Below, one piece after another: positions 43,505-52,404 of a DNA stretch of 64,000 bases. The stretch spans positions 1,543,699-1,607,698 of the forward strand of contig NW_008705566.1 in assembly GCF_000186865.1 (NCBI RefSeq). The letters are read 5' to 3'. How positions within the stretch are numbered: position 1 is the stretch's first letter; every line of letters starts with the position of its first letter. Under the pieces are notes generated by a model. That model was given only the letters and a program-made list of their open reading frames with translations, was not told the DNA's origin and ran no database searches. This DNA comes from Aureococcus anophagefferens. Its lineage: Eukaryota; Sar; Pelagophyceae; Pelagomonadales; Pelagomonadaceae. The position numbers and the translations under genes are program-made.

Positions 43505-44815
43505 ATGGAGGCGTCAACGCAGCTCGCCGGCTACGCCGAAGTCGGGCGCAGCGGCACTGATGCGTGGCAACGCCAGCAAGGCGTCGCCTTCGCCCTTCTT
43601 GGCCTGCTGAACAACTTTTGCTATGTCGTCATGCTCACGGCGGCGCTGCACCTCGTCGAGAGCGCGGCGGGCCTCGTGCTCCTCGCGAACGTGGCGCCGT
43701 CGTTGCTACTCAAGGCGGTTGCGCCCTGGACGTTGCACCGCGTCGGCTACGGCCCGCGCGTCGTCGGCTGCGCGGCTCTGAGCGCCGCCGCGTTCTACGG
43801 CGCGGCGGCCTGGCCCGGGCGCTGGCGCCTCGCGGCCGTCGCGTGCGCGTCCCTCGCGGCCGGCGGCGGCGAGGCGACGTTCCTCGCGCTCGCGCACTTT
43901 TACGACGCGCGCGCGCTGCACTGGTGGAGCGCGGGCACCGGCGCCGCGGGGCCCGCGGGCGCGGCGTACTACGTGCTGCTCACGCGCGCGGCGGGCTGGA
44001 CGCCGCGCGCGGCGCTCCTCGCGGGCGGCGTCTGGCCCCTCGCGTCGCTCGCCGCCTACTTTGGCCTCCTCGGGCCGCCGCCGCCGGAGCCGGGGGGTTT
44101 GCTCGAGCTCGAGCTCGCGCCCGCGGCCAACCCGCTCCGCGGCGCCGACGGGTCCGAAGTCCCCGTGCTCCACTGCGACCCGGGCGCCGCGGAGGACGCG
44201 GACGCGGACGCAGGCACAGACGCGGACGCGAACGCGGAGTTACACGTGGACGGGCCTTCGAAGCCGGACGCCGCCAGCGCGCCGTCGCCGGCCGCGCGGT
44301 TCCGGCAGCTCCGGCCCTACGTCGGCCCCCTCTTCGTCGTCTATCTCGCCGAATACACCATGTCCACCGGCGCGACGTCCACGATCGACGCGCGCGGCGT
44401 GTCGCGGAAGCGGTTCTACGAGCTCGCGTCGCTCGTCTACCAGCTCGGCGTCCTCGTCTCGCGGAGCAGCGGCGGCTGCGTCCGGCTCCGGTGGCTCTGG
44501 ACCATGGCCGCGCTCCAGTGCGCGAACCTCGCCGCGATGGCCGCCGCGTCTTTCTTCGACGCGCCCGCGCGCGGCGTGCCCTGGCAGGCGCTCCAGGCCC
44601 TCGTCTTTTGGGAGGGGCTCCTCGGCGGCGCCGTCTATGTCAACGCCTTCGGCCGCATCCACGCCGAGGTCCCGCGCGAGGACCGCGAGCTCAGCCTCCT
44701 CGTCGCGAGCTGCGCGGACAGCGCCGGCATCAACTGCGCCGCGTGGCTGAGCCTCTGGCTCCAGTGCGCCCTCGACCGGCGCCACGGCCGCGCGACGGGG
44801 AGCGCCTGGTGCTAA
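43505..44815 (+). CDS. CLN3: CLN3/Btn1 (battenin) family membrane protein
   Basis: The 436-residue product is multi-spanning, with family signatures FALLGLLNNFCYVVMLTAALHLVE in TM1, NVAPSLLLKAVAPW, SLAAGGGEATFLALAHFY, then after an acidic Asp/Ala-rich cytosolic loop YQLGVLVSRSSG and LVFWEGLLGGAVYVNAFGRI. CLN3 proteins sit in lysosome or vacuole membranes; the human one is lost in Batten disease and has been linked to glycerophosphodiester export and pH control. Eleven TM segments are expected and about that number is visible. Complete, single exon. Confidence 0.92.
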   Translation: MEASTQLAGYAEVGRSGTDAWQRQQGVAFALLGLLNNFCYVVMLTAALHLVESAAGLVLLANVAPSLLLKAVAPWTLHRVGYGPRVVGCAALSAAAFYGAAAWPGRWRLAAVACASLAAGGGEATFLALAHFYDARALHWWSAGTGAAGPAGAAYYVLLTRAAGWTPRAALLAGGVWPLASLAAYFGLLGPPPPEPGGLLELELAPAANPLRGADGSEVPVLHCDPGAAEDADADAGTDADANAELHVDGPSKPDAASAPSPAARFRQLRPYVGPLFVVYLAEYTMSTGATSTIDARGVSRKRFYELASLVYQLGVLVSRSSGGCVRLRWLWTMAALQCANLAAMAAASFFDAPARGVPWQALQALVFWEGLLGGAVYVNAFGRIHAEVPREDRELSLLVASCADSAGINCAAWLSLWLQCALDRRHGRATGSAWC

Positions 44816-44987
44816 CACTGGGACTCCATAATGTCCCAGGCGTAGGCCAGGCAGAGGCGTAGGCAGGCTCTACTAGTAGTGGCGGCGTGGCTTCGCCAAT
44901 GCGCCGCAAAATTTAGCCACTGGCCAGCGGCGGCCAAGCGCTTTGAAATTCGCCATCCAGCAGCGGCGACGCGACGTGGGTTGAGGC

Positions 44988-45884
44988 ATGTCGGACCTCG
45001 AATCGGATGATGACGGCGACGGCTTCGGCTGGGCTCAAGACGACCCCGTCGAGCGAAACTACAAAGAGGTGGTGGGGAACATGGATTTCCTGATACGGCA
45101 TCACGACTTCGACGCAGTGCGGGCTTGGCTCGAGACCTCGCCGCTCGACGCTTTGACCTACCCTGCCCATGCTTTCCTTTTCTGTTTTCTGTGCTGGCCG
45201 GTGAAGCCGGGAGCTCGCGGGCCGCGGAAAGAGATGCTTCGACTATTGCTCTCTCACGGAGCCGAACCGAACTCCGAGGCGCACTATTCCCGGCCACTCC
45301 ATCATTGTAAGACTCCGGAGGAGGCCGCCCTACTGCTTGACGCAGGAGCATTGATCAACGCGAAGTTAACGAGGGCACTTCCGGGTCAGGGCGATACGCC
45401 GCTCGCTGCAGTTGCAAAGTCCGCCAAGTGTGAACCCGGCATTGATCTTGTACGTTTCTTGGTAAGCCGTGGCGCGGACGTTGACTATTCCGACCCGTGG
45501 GGGGAGACACCTGAAGATTTGGCTGCAACAGGGTTACGTGAAACGAAAGCACAAGTACAACACTATGGAAATCTACCGGCTTTTGGATTTCTCAAAGAGC
45601 ACGTTGATTTTTACGAGGGTATTCTTCAGTTCTTCGCCGACTTACGCAGCGCAGGTGGATGGAAGCCGTACGCGCGCGCGCCCCGCATCGAGCTCGTGCG
45701 CTTGCGCGCGCTCTGCGCGCGAGGCCGCGCGAGACCTCCGTCCGCCCGGCGCGAGCCCGCACTCGCGCGCCTCTTCGAGACGGGTGCGAATCCACGAAGG
45801 TCTCGCGCGATTCCGAACGAAGTCTTCTGGCATGTGCTCTCATTCTGGCGCACGAGCCGCGAGACCTTCGGCGAGCCGTGGTAG
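44988..45884 (+). CDS. Ankyrin-repeat protein with distinctive C-terminal domain
   Basis: The 298-residue product has an acidic N-terminus, three to four ankyrin repeats (RKEMLRLLLSHGAEPNSE, PEEAALLLDAGALINAK, GDTPLAAVAKSA, LVRFLVSRGADVDYSD), then a C-terminal region with GWKPYARAPRIELVRLRALCARGRA, LARLFETGA and PNEVFWHVLSFWRTSR. From memory, similar ankyrin plus FW-x-VLSFWR tails occur as large families in pelagophyte and brown-algal genomes; I cannot verify this here. Codon use is clearly less GC-biased than in neighbours, suggesting relaxed constraint or recent arrival. Function unknown. Confidence 0.78.
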   Translation: MSDLESDDDGDGFGWAQDDPVERNYKEVVGNMDFLIRHHDFDAVRAWLETSPLDALTYPAHAFLFCFLCWPVKPGARGPRKEMLRLLLSHGAEPNSEAHYSRPLHHCKTPEEAALLLDAGALINAKLTRALPGQGDTPLAAVAKSAKCEPGIDLVRFLVSRGADVDYSDPWGETPEDLAATGLRETKAQVQHYGNLPAFGFLKEHVDFYEGILQFFADLRSAGGWKPYARAPRIELVRLRALCARGRARPPSARREPALARLFETGANPRRSRAIPNEVFWHVLSFWRTSRETFGEPW

Positions 45885-45971
45885 GGCCGAGCTAAGCCAC
45901 ATGTTAGTACATTGTTACATTGTTAGTACTACGCAGTAGAACTGTTCGGACCATATCCATGGCCCACCCGA

Positions 45972-47072
45972 TCAAGTTACCCCGTCCTCCGCCGCCGGAG
46001 GCTTCTTCCGCCGCCGGCGCCTCCGGTACCTCCGATGGCCGACGGCGACGGGCCCCTCGTCGACCTCGCCGAACTCGCAGTCCGCCGCGCCGCGCGCCGC
46101 GGACCCGTTCTTCCCGAAGGCCGCGCAGAGCGTCGCGTGGAGGTCGAGCTTGAGGCGCGCCACGGAGTCGGCGCAGGGCAGGGCGCCCGGCGCCGCGGCG
46201 GCGGCCGCCGCCGCGCGATCGGCCGCGTAGCGGTCAATCGCCGCGTTGTAGAGCACGAGGTCGTTGGGCACGAGGCGCGCGAGGAGCTGGACCTTGGGCC
46301 GGTCGAGGTCGTCGATGGAGTAGGCCGGCAGGCCGTGGCGCTCGCGCGTGAGCAGGGGCCCCGGCACGCGCGCGCCGCAGGCGCAGTGGGGCGCGTCGAC
46401 GCCGTTCGTCGTCGCGCGCCGGAAGAGGCAGAGCGACTCCTGGTACGCGTCCGCCAGCCCGACGAAGAAGGCGCCGCGTAGCGTTGTCAGCGCGTCGGAC
46501 ACGTTCAGGGCATCCGCCGGCGCCGCCCAGGCGCCGAAGGCCGTCGAGAGGTAGCGCGTCTGCACGTCCACGGGGTTGTAGCAGCCGAACGCGAACGGGC
46601 TCTTGAGCCCGAGGAACTGGCGCGCCCAGGTCTCGAAGCCGCCCCAGGTCTCGTTGGCGGCGTCGCCGCGCGGGAAGACGCGGTTCCGGCGCACGCTGTA
46701 CTTGCACATCATGAACTGGGAGTACGCGAGGCGCATCGGGTGCCGGAGCATGAGCACCAGCCGCGCGGCCGGCTTCGCGAGCAGACCCGCGGTGTAGGCG
46801 TGGTGCACCGACTTCTCGTGCGAGCCCTTGACGCGCGACCCGGCGGCGACGTGCCGCGGCGAATCCTTGAGGAACGACGCGCCGGCGGCCTTGGGGATGT
46901 GCACGAAGACGTAGAGCTCGTTGCGCGGCGCGCCGGCGCTCGCCAGCGTCCCCTGCCAGTAGCGCCGGTCGCTGCGGCTCAGGCGCCGCTCCGCGTGCTG
47001 CGCCGCGAGCTCGGGGCCGGGCAGCGCGCAGGTGCGCAAAACGAGCAGCGCTGCGTGCAGCCGGGCCACCAT
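45972..47072 (-). CDS. Carbohydrate-sulfotransferase-like protein
   Basis: The 366-residue product has a signal peptide or anchor (MVARLHAALLVLRTCAL). The 5'-phosphosulfate loop for PAPS is ELYVFVHIPKAAGASFLKD (about 52-70), and the 3'-phosphate region is RLVLMLRHPMRLAYSQFM. This is the pattern of Golgi sulfotransferases of the Sulfotransfer_2 or heparan type. Expected action is transfer of sulfate from PAPS to a glycan in the Golgi lumen, consistent with sulfated algal polysaccharides; the acceptor is unknown. The Ala-run near 290 and the Arg-rich tail look low-complexity. Convergent to the ankyrin gene, with stops 87 bp apart. Confidence 0.85.
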   Translation of the reverse strand: MVARLHAALLVLRTCALPGPELAAQHAERRLSRSDRRYWQGTLASAGAPRNELYVFVHIPKAAGASFLKDSPRHVAAGSRVKGSHEKSVHHAYTAGLLAKPAARLVLMLRHPMRLAYSQFMMCKYSVRRNRVFPRGDAANETWGGFETWARQFLGLKSPFAFGCYNPVDVQTRYLSTAFGAWAAPADALNVSDALTTLRGAFFVGLADAYQESLCLFRRATTNGVDAPHCACGARVPGPLLTRERHGLPAYSIDDLDRPKVQLLARLVPNDLVLYNAAIDRYAADRAAAAAAAAPGALPCADSVARLKLDLHATLCAAFGKNGSAARGAADCEFGEVDEGPVAVGHRRYRRRRRRKKPPAAEDGVT

Positions 47073-47114
47073 CGTGGCTGCCCGGCGCGAGGCGCAGCAA
47101 CTCCAGCTTCAATG

Positions 47115-48200
47115 TTATTGGGGCGCGACGTGGAGGAGCGGGTGGAAGGTCGAGTCCTCGGTGCGCACGGCCTGCTTCTCGACGCGGCAGAGGCCGCGCT
47201 GGCTGTTCTTGACGGCCGTCGTGAGGCGGTCGAGCCGCGCGCGCTGCGCGTCGGAGAAGACGTCCCGCTTCTCGGCCGCGGCGAGCACCGCGGCCTCGAC
47301 GGGCGTCTTGGCCCACTTCTTCGCCTCGTAGTGGGGCCAGGCGCTCCGCAGGCAGTGGATGATGGCGTCGCGGCGCTCGACGGCCGCGTCGGAGTCGTCG
47401 CGCTGGAGCGCCGCGACGGCCTGCGACACGCGTTTCATCGCGCCGCAGAAGTCGTACGTGTCGTCCGTCTCCCGCAGCGTCCGCGCGCAGGCGCACGATA
47501 AACGCCACGTCGCGACCTGGACGCGGTCCGCGACCTCGAAGGCGCCGCGCGGCGCGCAGCCCAGCGCCTCGACGAGCTCGCCCATGGGGCCCGCGAGGCC
47601 GTCGGGCACGGCGGCGTTCGCGGCGAACGCGCGCAGCGCGCCCATGAAGAGGGGCGCGGTCGTCTCCGTGACGCCGCCGTCGGTCTTCGCGAGGGTCGCG
47701 AGCATGCCGAGGGCCTTGGGGCCCTTGCGCGCCAGGGCCTCCGTCGTCGCGAGGGACGCGAGCACGTCGCAGACGCGTTTGACGGTCGCGGCGGCGTCGA
47801 CCTTCTGCTCCGTCGGCGCGAAGGACACGGCCATCTTCTTCTTCTTCTTCTTCTTCGGGGGCGGCGCGTTCACGTCGCGGTAGTAGCCCAGGCCCTTGGC
47901 GCCCCGCGTGAAGACGAAGCCGGGCCGCGACCCGGCGTACGCGCCCGCGGGCTCGAAGTCCGCGTCGGCCGCGGCCGCCGGTTCTTCTTCTCTCGGCCGC
48001 TTCGCCGCGCCGCCCGCGGACGTGGCGACGATCTCGTCGTCGTCGTCGAACTCGAGCAGGAGGCCGGCGCAGGCCTCCGGTGGCGCCGGCGCGGCCGTCT
48101 CCGGCGGCGGCGCATCGGGTTTCGGCGCGTCGGTCGCCGGCGGCGCCGCGCTCGTTTTCGTCTGCACGATGTCGTCGTCGTCGTCGAACTCGAACTCCAT
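47115..48200 (-). CDS. Unknown acidic, probably nuclear protein
   Basis: The 361-residue product starts at the ATG at 48200. The N-terminus holds two short acidic copies of a similar motif (EFEFDDDDDIVQT and LLEFDDDDEIVAT), then RPGFVFTRGAKGLGYYRD, a compact motif that looks conserved, a Lys run, and a helical C-terminal region without recognised domain (VKRVCDVLASLATTEALARKGPKALGML, HCLRSAWPHYEAKKW). The duplicated EFDDDD(D/E)IV motif may be a short linear binding site. I do not recognise the family. Divergent to the JmjC gene across 165 bp. Confidence 0.65.
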   Translation of the reverse strand: MEFEFDDDDDIVQTKTSAAPPATDAPKPDAPPPETAAPAPPEACAGLLLEFDDDDEIVATSAGGAAKRPREEEPAAAADADFEPAGAYAGSRPGFVFTRGAKGLGYYRDVNAPPPKKKKKKKMAVSFAPTEQKVDAAATVKRVCDVLASLATTEALARKGPKALGMLATLAKTDGGVTETTAPLFMGALRAFAANAAVPDGLAGPMGELVEALGCAPRGAFEVADRVQVATWRLSCACARTLRETDDTYDFCGAMKRVSQAVAALQRDDSDAAVERRDAIIHCLRSAWPHYEAKKWAKTPVEAAVLAAAEKRDVFSDAQRARLDRLTTAVKNSQRGLCRVEKQAVRTEDSTFHPLLHVAPQ

Positions 48201-48365
48201 CGCTGCCGCTTGGTGGGTCGACGAGGCTGGCGGCGCGCGCAGCGCGAGGCGACGAGGCCGGCCGCCAATGCCTGTCCTGCGGCAACACAGGGCAGCTTTG
48301 GCCCCGCTACACAAGTTGAAGCTCGAAGCATGGTCTCCATCTGAGACAACCACGACGCAGCCCCT

Positions 48366-49729
48366 ATGGCGCTCTTCGCCTCGAGAGCGCAATTTTTCCT
48401 GCCGGAGAAGGCGGCGTGCCGCCGCGACTGGAAGACGCTGGTGCCTCCGACGCCAACACCCGAAACACCGCCGGCCGAGGAGGCGCTGCCGCCCCTCGAG
48501 GACGTGAGCAGCAGCAGCAGCAGCGACGACGACTCGTCGACGGACGACGAACCCAGGCCCGCGGCGGCGCCGCCGCGCACGCGGCCCATCCGGCGGGCCG
48601 CGCCCGCGTGGCTGCCCCGGGAGACGAGCCCGTGCGCGCGGTCCTGGCGGCCCGGCGACCGCGCGGCGCCGTCGAACGCGTGGCGCCCTTCGGACCGCGA
48701 CGCGGCGTCCGTGCGCCGCTGGCTCACGGCGGGCGGCGCGCCGACGACGGGCGGCGACGCCGGCGGCTGGGGCGATCCGCTCCCGGCCGCGGTCAAGGCC
48801 GTCTTCGCCGCGCTCGGCCCGCGCCGCGTCGCCCGATCGGACGCGCCCGACTTCGACGCGCCGGCCGTTTTTCGGCCCTACGCGGACGCGACCTGGCGCG
48901 CGACGGCGGCCGCGTGGACGAGGGACGCGCTCCTCGCGCGCTGCGGCGACTTGTTGGTAGACTACGTCGCGTCGCCGCACACGGGCGCGCTCGAGACCGT
49001 GGCCCTGCGGGGATTCGTCGACACCTTCATGCCCGCCAGCGACTGGCCGGACGTCGCGGACGAGGCGACGGCGCGCGCCTTCGCGGCCAAGGCGAAGCCG
49101 CGGCCCTTCTTCGTCCAGGCCGTCGACGGCGGCTGCGCCGCGGTCTGGCAATCCGCGCCCGTGCCGGCGCGGCTCGCCGGGGATCTGCCCTTCGTGCCGC
49201 GCGCGACGACGCAGCGCGTCGCGACGGTCGCCGGCGCCGGCGCCCGCGTCCCGGGCGCCGTCGTCGACGAGCGCTACCCGGGCACGCCGCAGCTCGTCCT
49301 CGGCCCGGCGCTGAGCGGCTCGCACCTCCACGTGCACGGCGCGGCGTGGAACGTGCTCGTCCACGGCGCGACGCGGCGTCCTGCCCTTTGACCGGGAAAA
49401 CGACGGAACACTTGGTAGGCGAGAAGCGCTGGTTCTTCCTGAGCCCGGAGCACGCGGCGCGCGCGCCCGCGTACCTCGGCGCGCGGGCGATCCACTACGG
49501 CACGCCGGCGCTGACCTGGCTCCGGGGCGACTACGCAAGGCTCGTCGCCGACGGCTCGCCCGTCGCCGTGCTCGAGGTCGTCCAGCGGCCCGGCGACGTC
49601 GTCTGGGTCCCCGACGGCTGGGCCCACGCGACGCTCAACCTCGCGCCGTCCGTCGGCTTCGCCGTCGAGGTCGGCTACCGCTACCCCGACTTCGCGGGCC
49701 GGCCCGCCGGCGCTAGGGGCGCTACGTGA
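48366..49729 (+). CDS. JmjC/cupin oxygenase-like protein, two exons
   Basis: Exons 48366-49365 and 49419-49729 give 436 residues. The 53-bp intron is GC-AG (CACG|GCGCGA...TAG|GC) and joins NVLVHG to EKRWFFLSPEHA, a continuous JmjC strand. An N-terminal Ser/Asp-rich region precedes the domain. In LVLGPALSGSHLHVHGAAWNVLV the motif reads His-Val-His where JMJD6-like enzymes have His-x-Asp. The last ligand may be His in PDGWAHATLNL. Members are Fe(II)/2-oxoglutarate hydroxylases or demethylases of proteins or RNA. Without the intron the first exon stops after 341 codons. Confidence 0.82.
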
Positions 49730-49823
49730 CAGGTGCTTACTGTCCCGGTTGCTTGGTGGGAGTGCCATCCGGCGCGGGCGGCGCTCGCGCGTCGGATGCC
49801 GCGCGCGTCGGAGGGTCGCGCGC

Positions 49824-50198
49824 TCAGCCCTTGCGGCGGCCGAGCGGGCGCTTCGACATGCGCACGGGCTGGCGCTTGGAGGCCGTCGCGCGCTTGCCCG
49901 ACTGGCGCGCGCGGCGGCGGCGCGGCTCCGGGCAGACCGGGCCGAGCTCCTTGTGGAATGCCGTCGGCGACGGGTGCGCCATCAGGAAGGCCACGAGGCG
50001 GGCCTCCGTCTCCTCGGCGGCGCGGTCCGCGGCGACGTCGGCGCAGAGGTACAGGAGCGTCAGGATCTGCGAATCCTGCATGGCGGTGACCTCCAAGTCC
50101 GTGCCGCAGGCCGTGCACACCTCCCGCAGCTGCGGCTTCGCGGACATCGTCTTGTCGAGGGCGCGCGCGACGGCAGCGGAGGGGCGTCGAAGGCGCAT
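49824..50198 (-). CDS. Hypothetical basic protein with CxxC
   Basis: The 124-residue frame begins MRLRRPSAAVARALDK and contains LREVCTACGTDLEV, then a helical stretch SQILTLLYLCADVAADRAAEETEARLVAFLM, and ends in a strongly basic tail (RRRRARQSGKRATASKRQP). The CxxC has no second pair, so a full zinc knuckle is not formed within one chain. Third-position bias fits the genome. It could be a small ribosome-associated or nuclear protein. No family recognised. Confidence 0.55.
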   Translation of the reverse strand: MRLRRPSAAVARALDKTMSAKPQLREVCTACGTDLEVTAMQDSQILTLLYLCADVAADRAAEETEARLVAFLMAHPSPTAFHKELGPVCPEPRRRRARQSGKRATASKRQPVRMSKRPLGRRKG

Positions 50199-50516
50199 GT
50201 TGGGAATCTCGCTGATGCCTGCGCGGGCGTTCGGCGGGTCGAGCGAATGCGCGCGAGCGCGCGGCGCGTCCGAACATGCTGACGCCTATCCGCCCTCGTT
50301 GCGCCGCAAGCGCTCAAATCTCATCGCGTACGCAACCGCCGCGTGTTCACGCGCACTCGAGGAGCCCTGTGCAACACCCCTTGGCGGACGCAGCTACTTG
50401 CGGTGGTCGTGGCAGCGCGAGTCTCGAGTGAAGCTCTCAGAACCTTGTGATCCGGAGACTCGGAGCGTCAACAACTCGGCAAGCACTACCTCAACATCGA
50501 GCCGCAGCTCGTCGAA
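50199..50516. other. Intergenic stretch, nothing recognised
   Basis: 318 bp upstream of the small basic protein and downstream of the GH1 gene. It is less GC-rich than the genes, with only short chance frames. It probably holds the promoter of the small gene and the GH1 3' UTR. Confidence 0.45.
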
Positions 50517-52259
50517 TTAAAACACCTCCACGTAGGGCAGGGGCGAGAGCGTCGGGAGCGTCGCGAGCTCGACGGTGTTCCGCCGCCGCGGCTTCCGCGG
50601 GCGCGTCGCGAGGTACGCGGCCGCGAGGACCGCGGCGAGGGCCGCGGCGCCGACGGCCGCGCGCGCGGCGTCCGGCTCCGCGGGCGCGGGCGCCGCCGGG
50701 TCCGGCACGACGACGAGCGCCGCCGCGGTCCGCGCCGCGTGGGCCGCGAGCACGCGCGCGAACCAGCGCGCGGACCGCTTCGGCGTCCGGTCGAGCGTGC
50801 CGTAGTCGACGTAGACCAGCCCGAAGCGCTTCGAGTAGCCGTCGGCCCACTCGTAGTTGTCGAGGAGCGACCAGGCGTAGTAGGCGACGACGTCGACGCC
50901 CGCGGCCGACGCCTCGGCGGCCGCGTCGAGGTGGTCCCGCAGGTACGCCAGCCGGAAGCCGTCGTCGACGGCGTCCGCGGCGTCCAAAGCGTCCGGCTGC
51001 GCGCAGCCGTTCTCCGTGACCAGCAAGGAATGGCCCGGGTAGCGCGCGTCGAGCCAGATCAGCACGTCCCGGAGGCCCGCGGGCGCGACGTAGAGCCAGG
51101 GCGAGCCCGCGCGCGCGCCGATCGACGCGCCGGCGGCGTCGACGGTCGACACGTGGAAGCGGCCGTCGAGGTGGGGGATGCCCTCGGCGCTCGCCGTCGG
51201 CGCGTGAACCACGTCGGGCGCCGCGACGTAGCGGCTCGTGTAGTAGTTGACCCCGAGGTAGTCGACGCTGCCTTTGAGCGCCTCCTTCTCCTCGGCGGTG
51301 AACGCCGGCAGGTCCGCGCCCGCGCGTTTCTTCAGCGAGTCGGGGTAGTCGCCGTAGATGACGGGGTCGTAGAACCAGCCCCACTGCGCCTCCATGAAGG
51401 CCTCCGCGGCCTCGGCGTCGCCCGCGTGGCCCCGGCCCCGCAGCGGCCAGGCCATCCAGCCGCAGTTGACCATGCCGATCTCGTACGTCGAATCGAAGCG
51501 CGCGCGGAATTTGGCCACGGCCGCGGCGTGGGCGAGCAGCACGTGGTGGCCCGCGACGAGGGGCTCGCGCATCGAGTCGCCCGCGGCGCACCGGTCCCTG
51601 TCGCCGCAGCGGCCCGGCGCGTGCACGCCGTCGCCGTAGCCCTCGCCTATAAACGTGAGCGCCTCGTTGAACGTCGTCCAGGACGTCGCGTAGTCCCCAA
51701 AGGCCGCGAAGCAGAGGTCCGCGTAGTTCGCGAAGTCGGCGACGATTTCGCGGTCGAGCCAGCCGCCGTAGGAGTCGTCGAGCGCCTGCGGCAGGTCCCA
51801 GTGGTAGAGCGTGACGAGCGGCTCGATGCCGTATTTCTGCAGCTCCTCGAAGACGGCGACGTAGAAGGCGACGCCCGCGGGGTTGAGCGCCGCGCCGCCG
51901 CCATCGGGGAGGAGCCGCGGCCACGCGAGCGACATGCGGTAGCGCGTCACGCCGAGCGACGCCATGAGCGCGACGTCGTCGCGGAACTTGTGGTAGAAGT
52001 CGTCGGCGACGGCGCCCGTGTCGCCGCCGAAGGTCTTCCCGGGCATCGCCGAAAAGGTGTCCCAGATCGACGGGCCGCGGCCGCCCTCGTCCGTCGCGCC
52101 TTCGATCTGGTAGGCCGCCGTCGCGACGCCGAACGCGAAGCTCTCCGGGAAGGTCTCCAGGAGCGCCGGCAGCGCGTCGTCGTTCGACGTGGCACACGCG
52201 ACGAGCAGGAGCGACGCGACGCGTGGGAGCAAAGCCATCTCCTTTCGGCGCAGGCCCAT
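50517..52259 (-). CDS. Glycoside hydrolase family 1 beta-glucosidase, secreted and membrane-anchored
   Basis: The 580-residue product has a signal peptide (MALLPRVASLLLVACATS, from a second ATG at 52238), a full GH1 barrel and a C-terminal TM helix (AALAAVLAAAYLAT) with an Arg-rich cytosolic tail. Catalytic residues are the acid/base Glu199 in TTFNEALTF and the nucleophile Glu416 in LLVTENGC, numbered from 52259. Other GH1 marks are FAFGVATAAYQIEGA, GGRGPSIWDTF, YHWDLPQAL and YYAWSLLDNYEWADGY. It hydrolyses beta-glucosides or related sugars, probably at the cell surface or in a vacuole. Starting at the second ATG would shorten it by seven residues. Confidence 0.93.
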   Translation of the reverse strand: MGLRRKEMALLPRVASLLLVACATSNDDALPALLETFPESFAFGVATAAYQIEGATDEGGRGPSIWDTFSAMPGKTFGGDTGAVADDFYHKFRDDVALMASLGVTRYRMSLAWPRLLPDGGGAALNPAGVAFYVAVFEELQKYGIEPLVTLYHWDLPQALDDSYGGWLDREIVADFANYADLCFAAFGDYATSWTTFNEALTFIGEGYGDGVHAPGRCGDRDRCAAGDSMREPLVAGHHVLLAHAAAVAKFRARFDSTYEIGMVNCGWMAWPLRGRGHAGDAEAAEAFMEAQWGWFYDPVIYGDYPDSLKKRAGADLPAFTAEEKEALKGSVDYLGVNYYTSRYVAAPDVVHAPTASAEGIPHLDGRFHVSTVDAAGASIGARAGSPWLYVAPAGLRDVLIWLDARYPGHSLLVTENGCAQPDALDAADAVDDGFRLAYLRDHLDAAAEASAAGVDVVAYYAWSLLDNYEWADGYSKRFGLVYVDYGTLDRTPKRSARWFARVLAAHAARTAAALVVVPDPAAPAPAEPDAARAAVGAAALAAVLAAAYLATRPRKPRRRNTVELATLPTLSPLPYVEVF

Positions 52260-52404
52260 CGCGCTTCGAGAGCTGCAACGCTGACGTTAGCGATCAAAGG
52301 AGCAGCCGTGCTACCCAGATGGTGCCGCCATCTCTGGTGGCCATCGTCGAGCTCGTCGTCGAAAGTCGACTTGCGCGCGTCGGCGGGCAGCCCCCCGCGG
52401 CGCC
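52260..52404. promoter_or_regulatory. Divergent promoter, GH1 and MYND/TPR genes
   Basis: 145 bp separate the two ATGs. The centre is less GC-rich (gacgttagcgatcaaagg). No defined motif. Confidence 0.4.
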
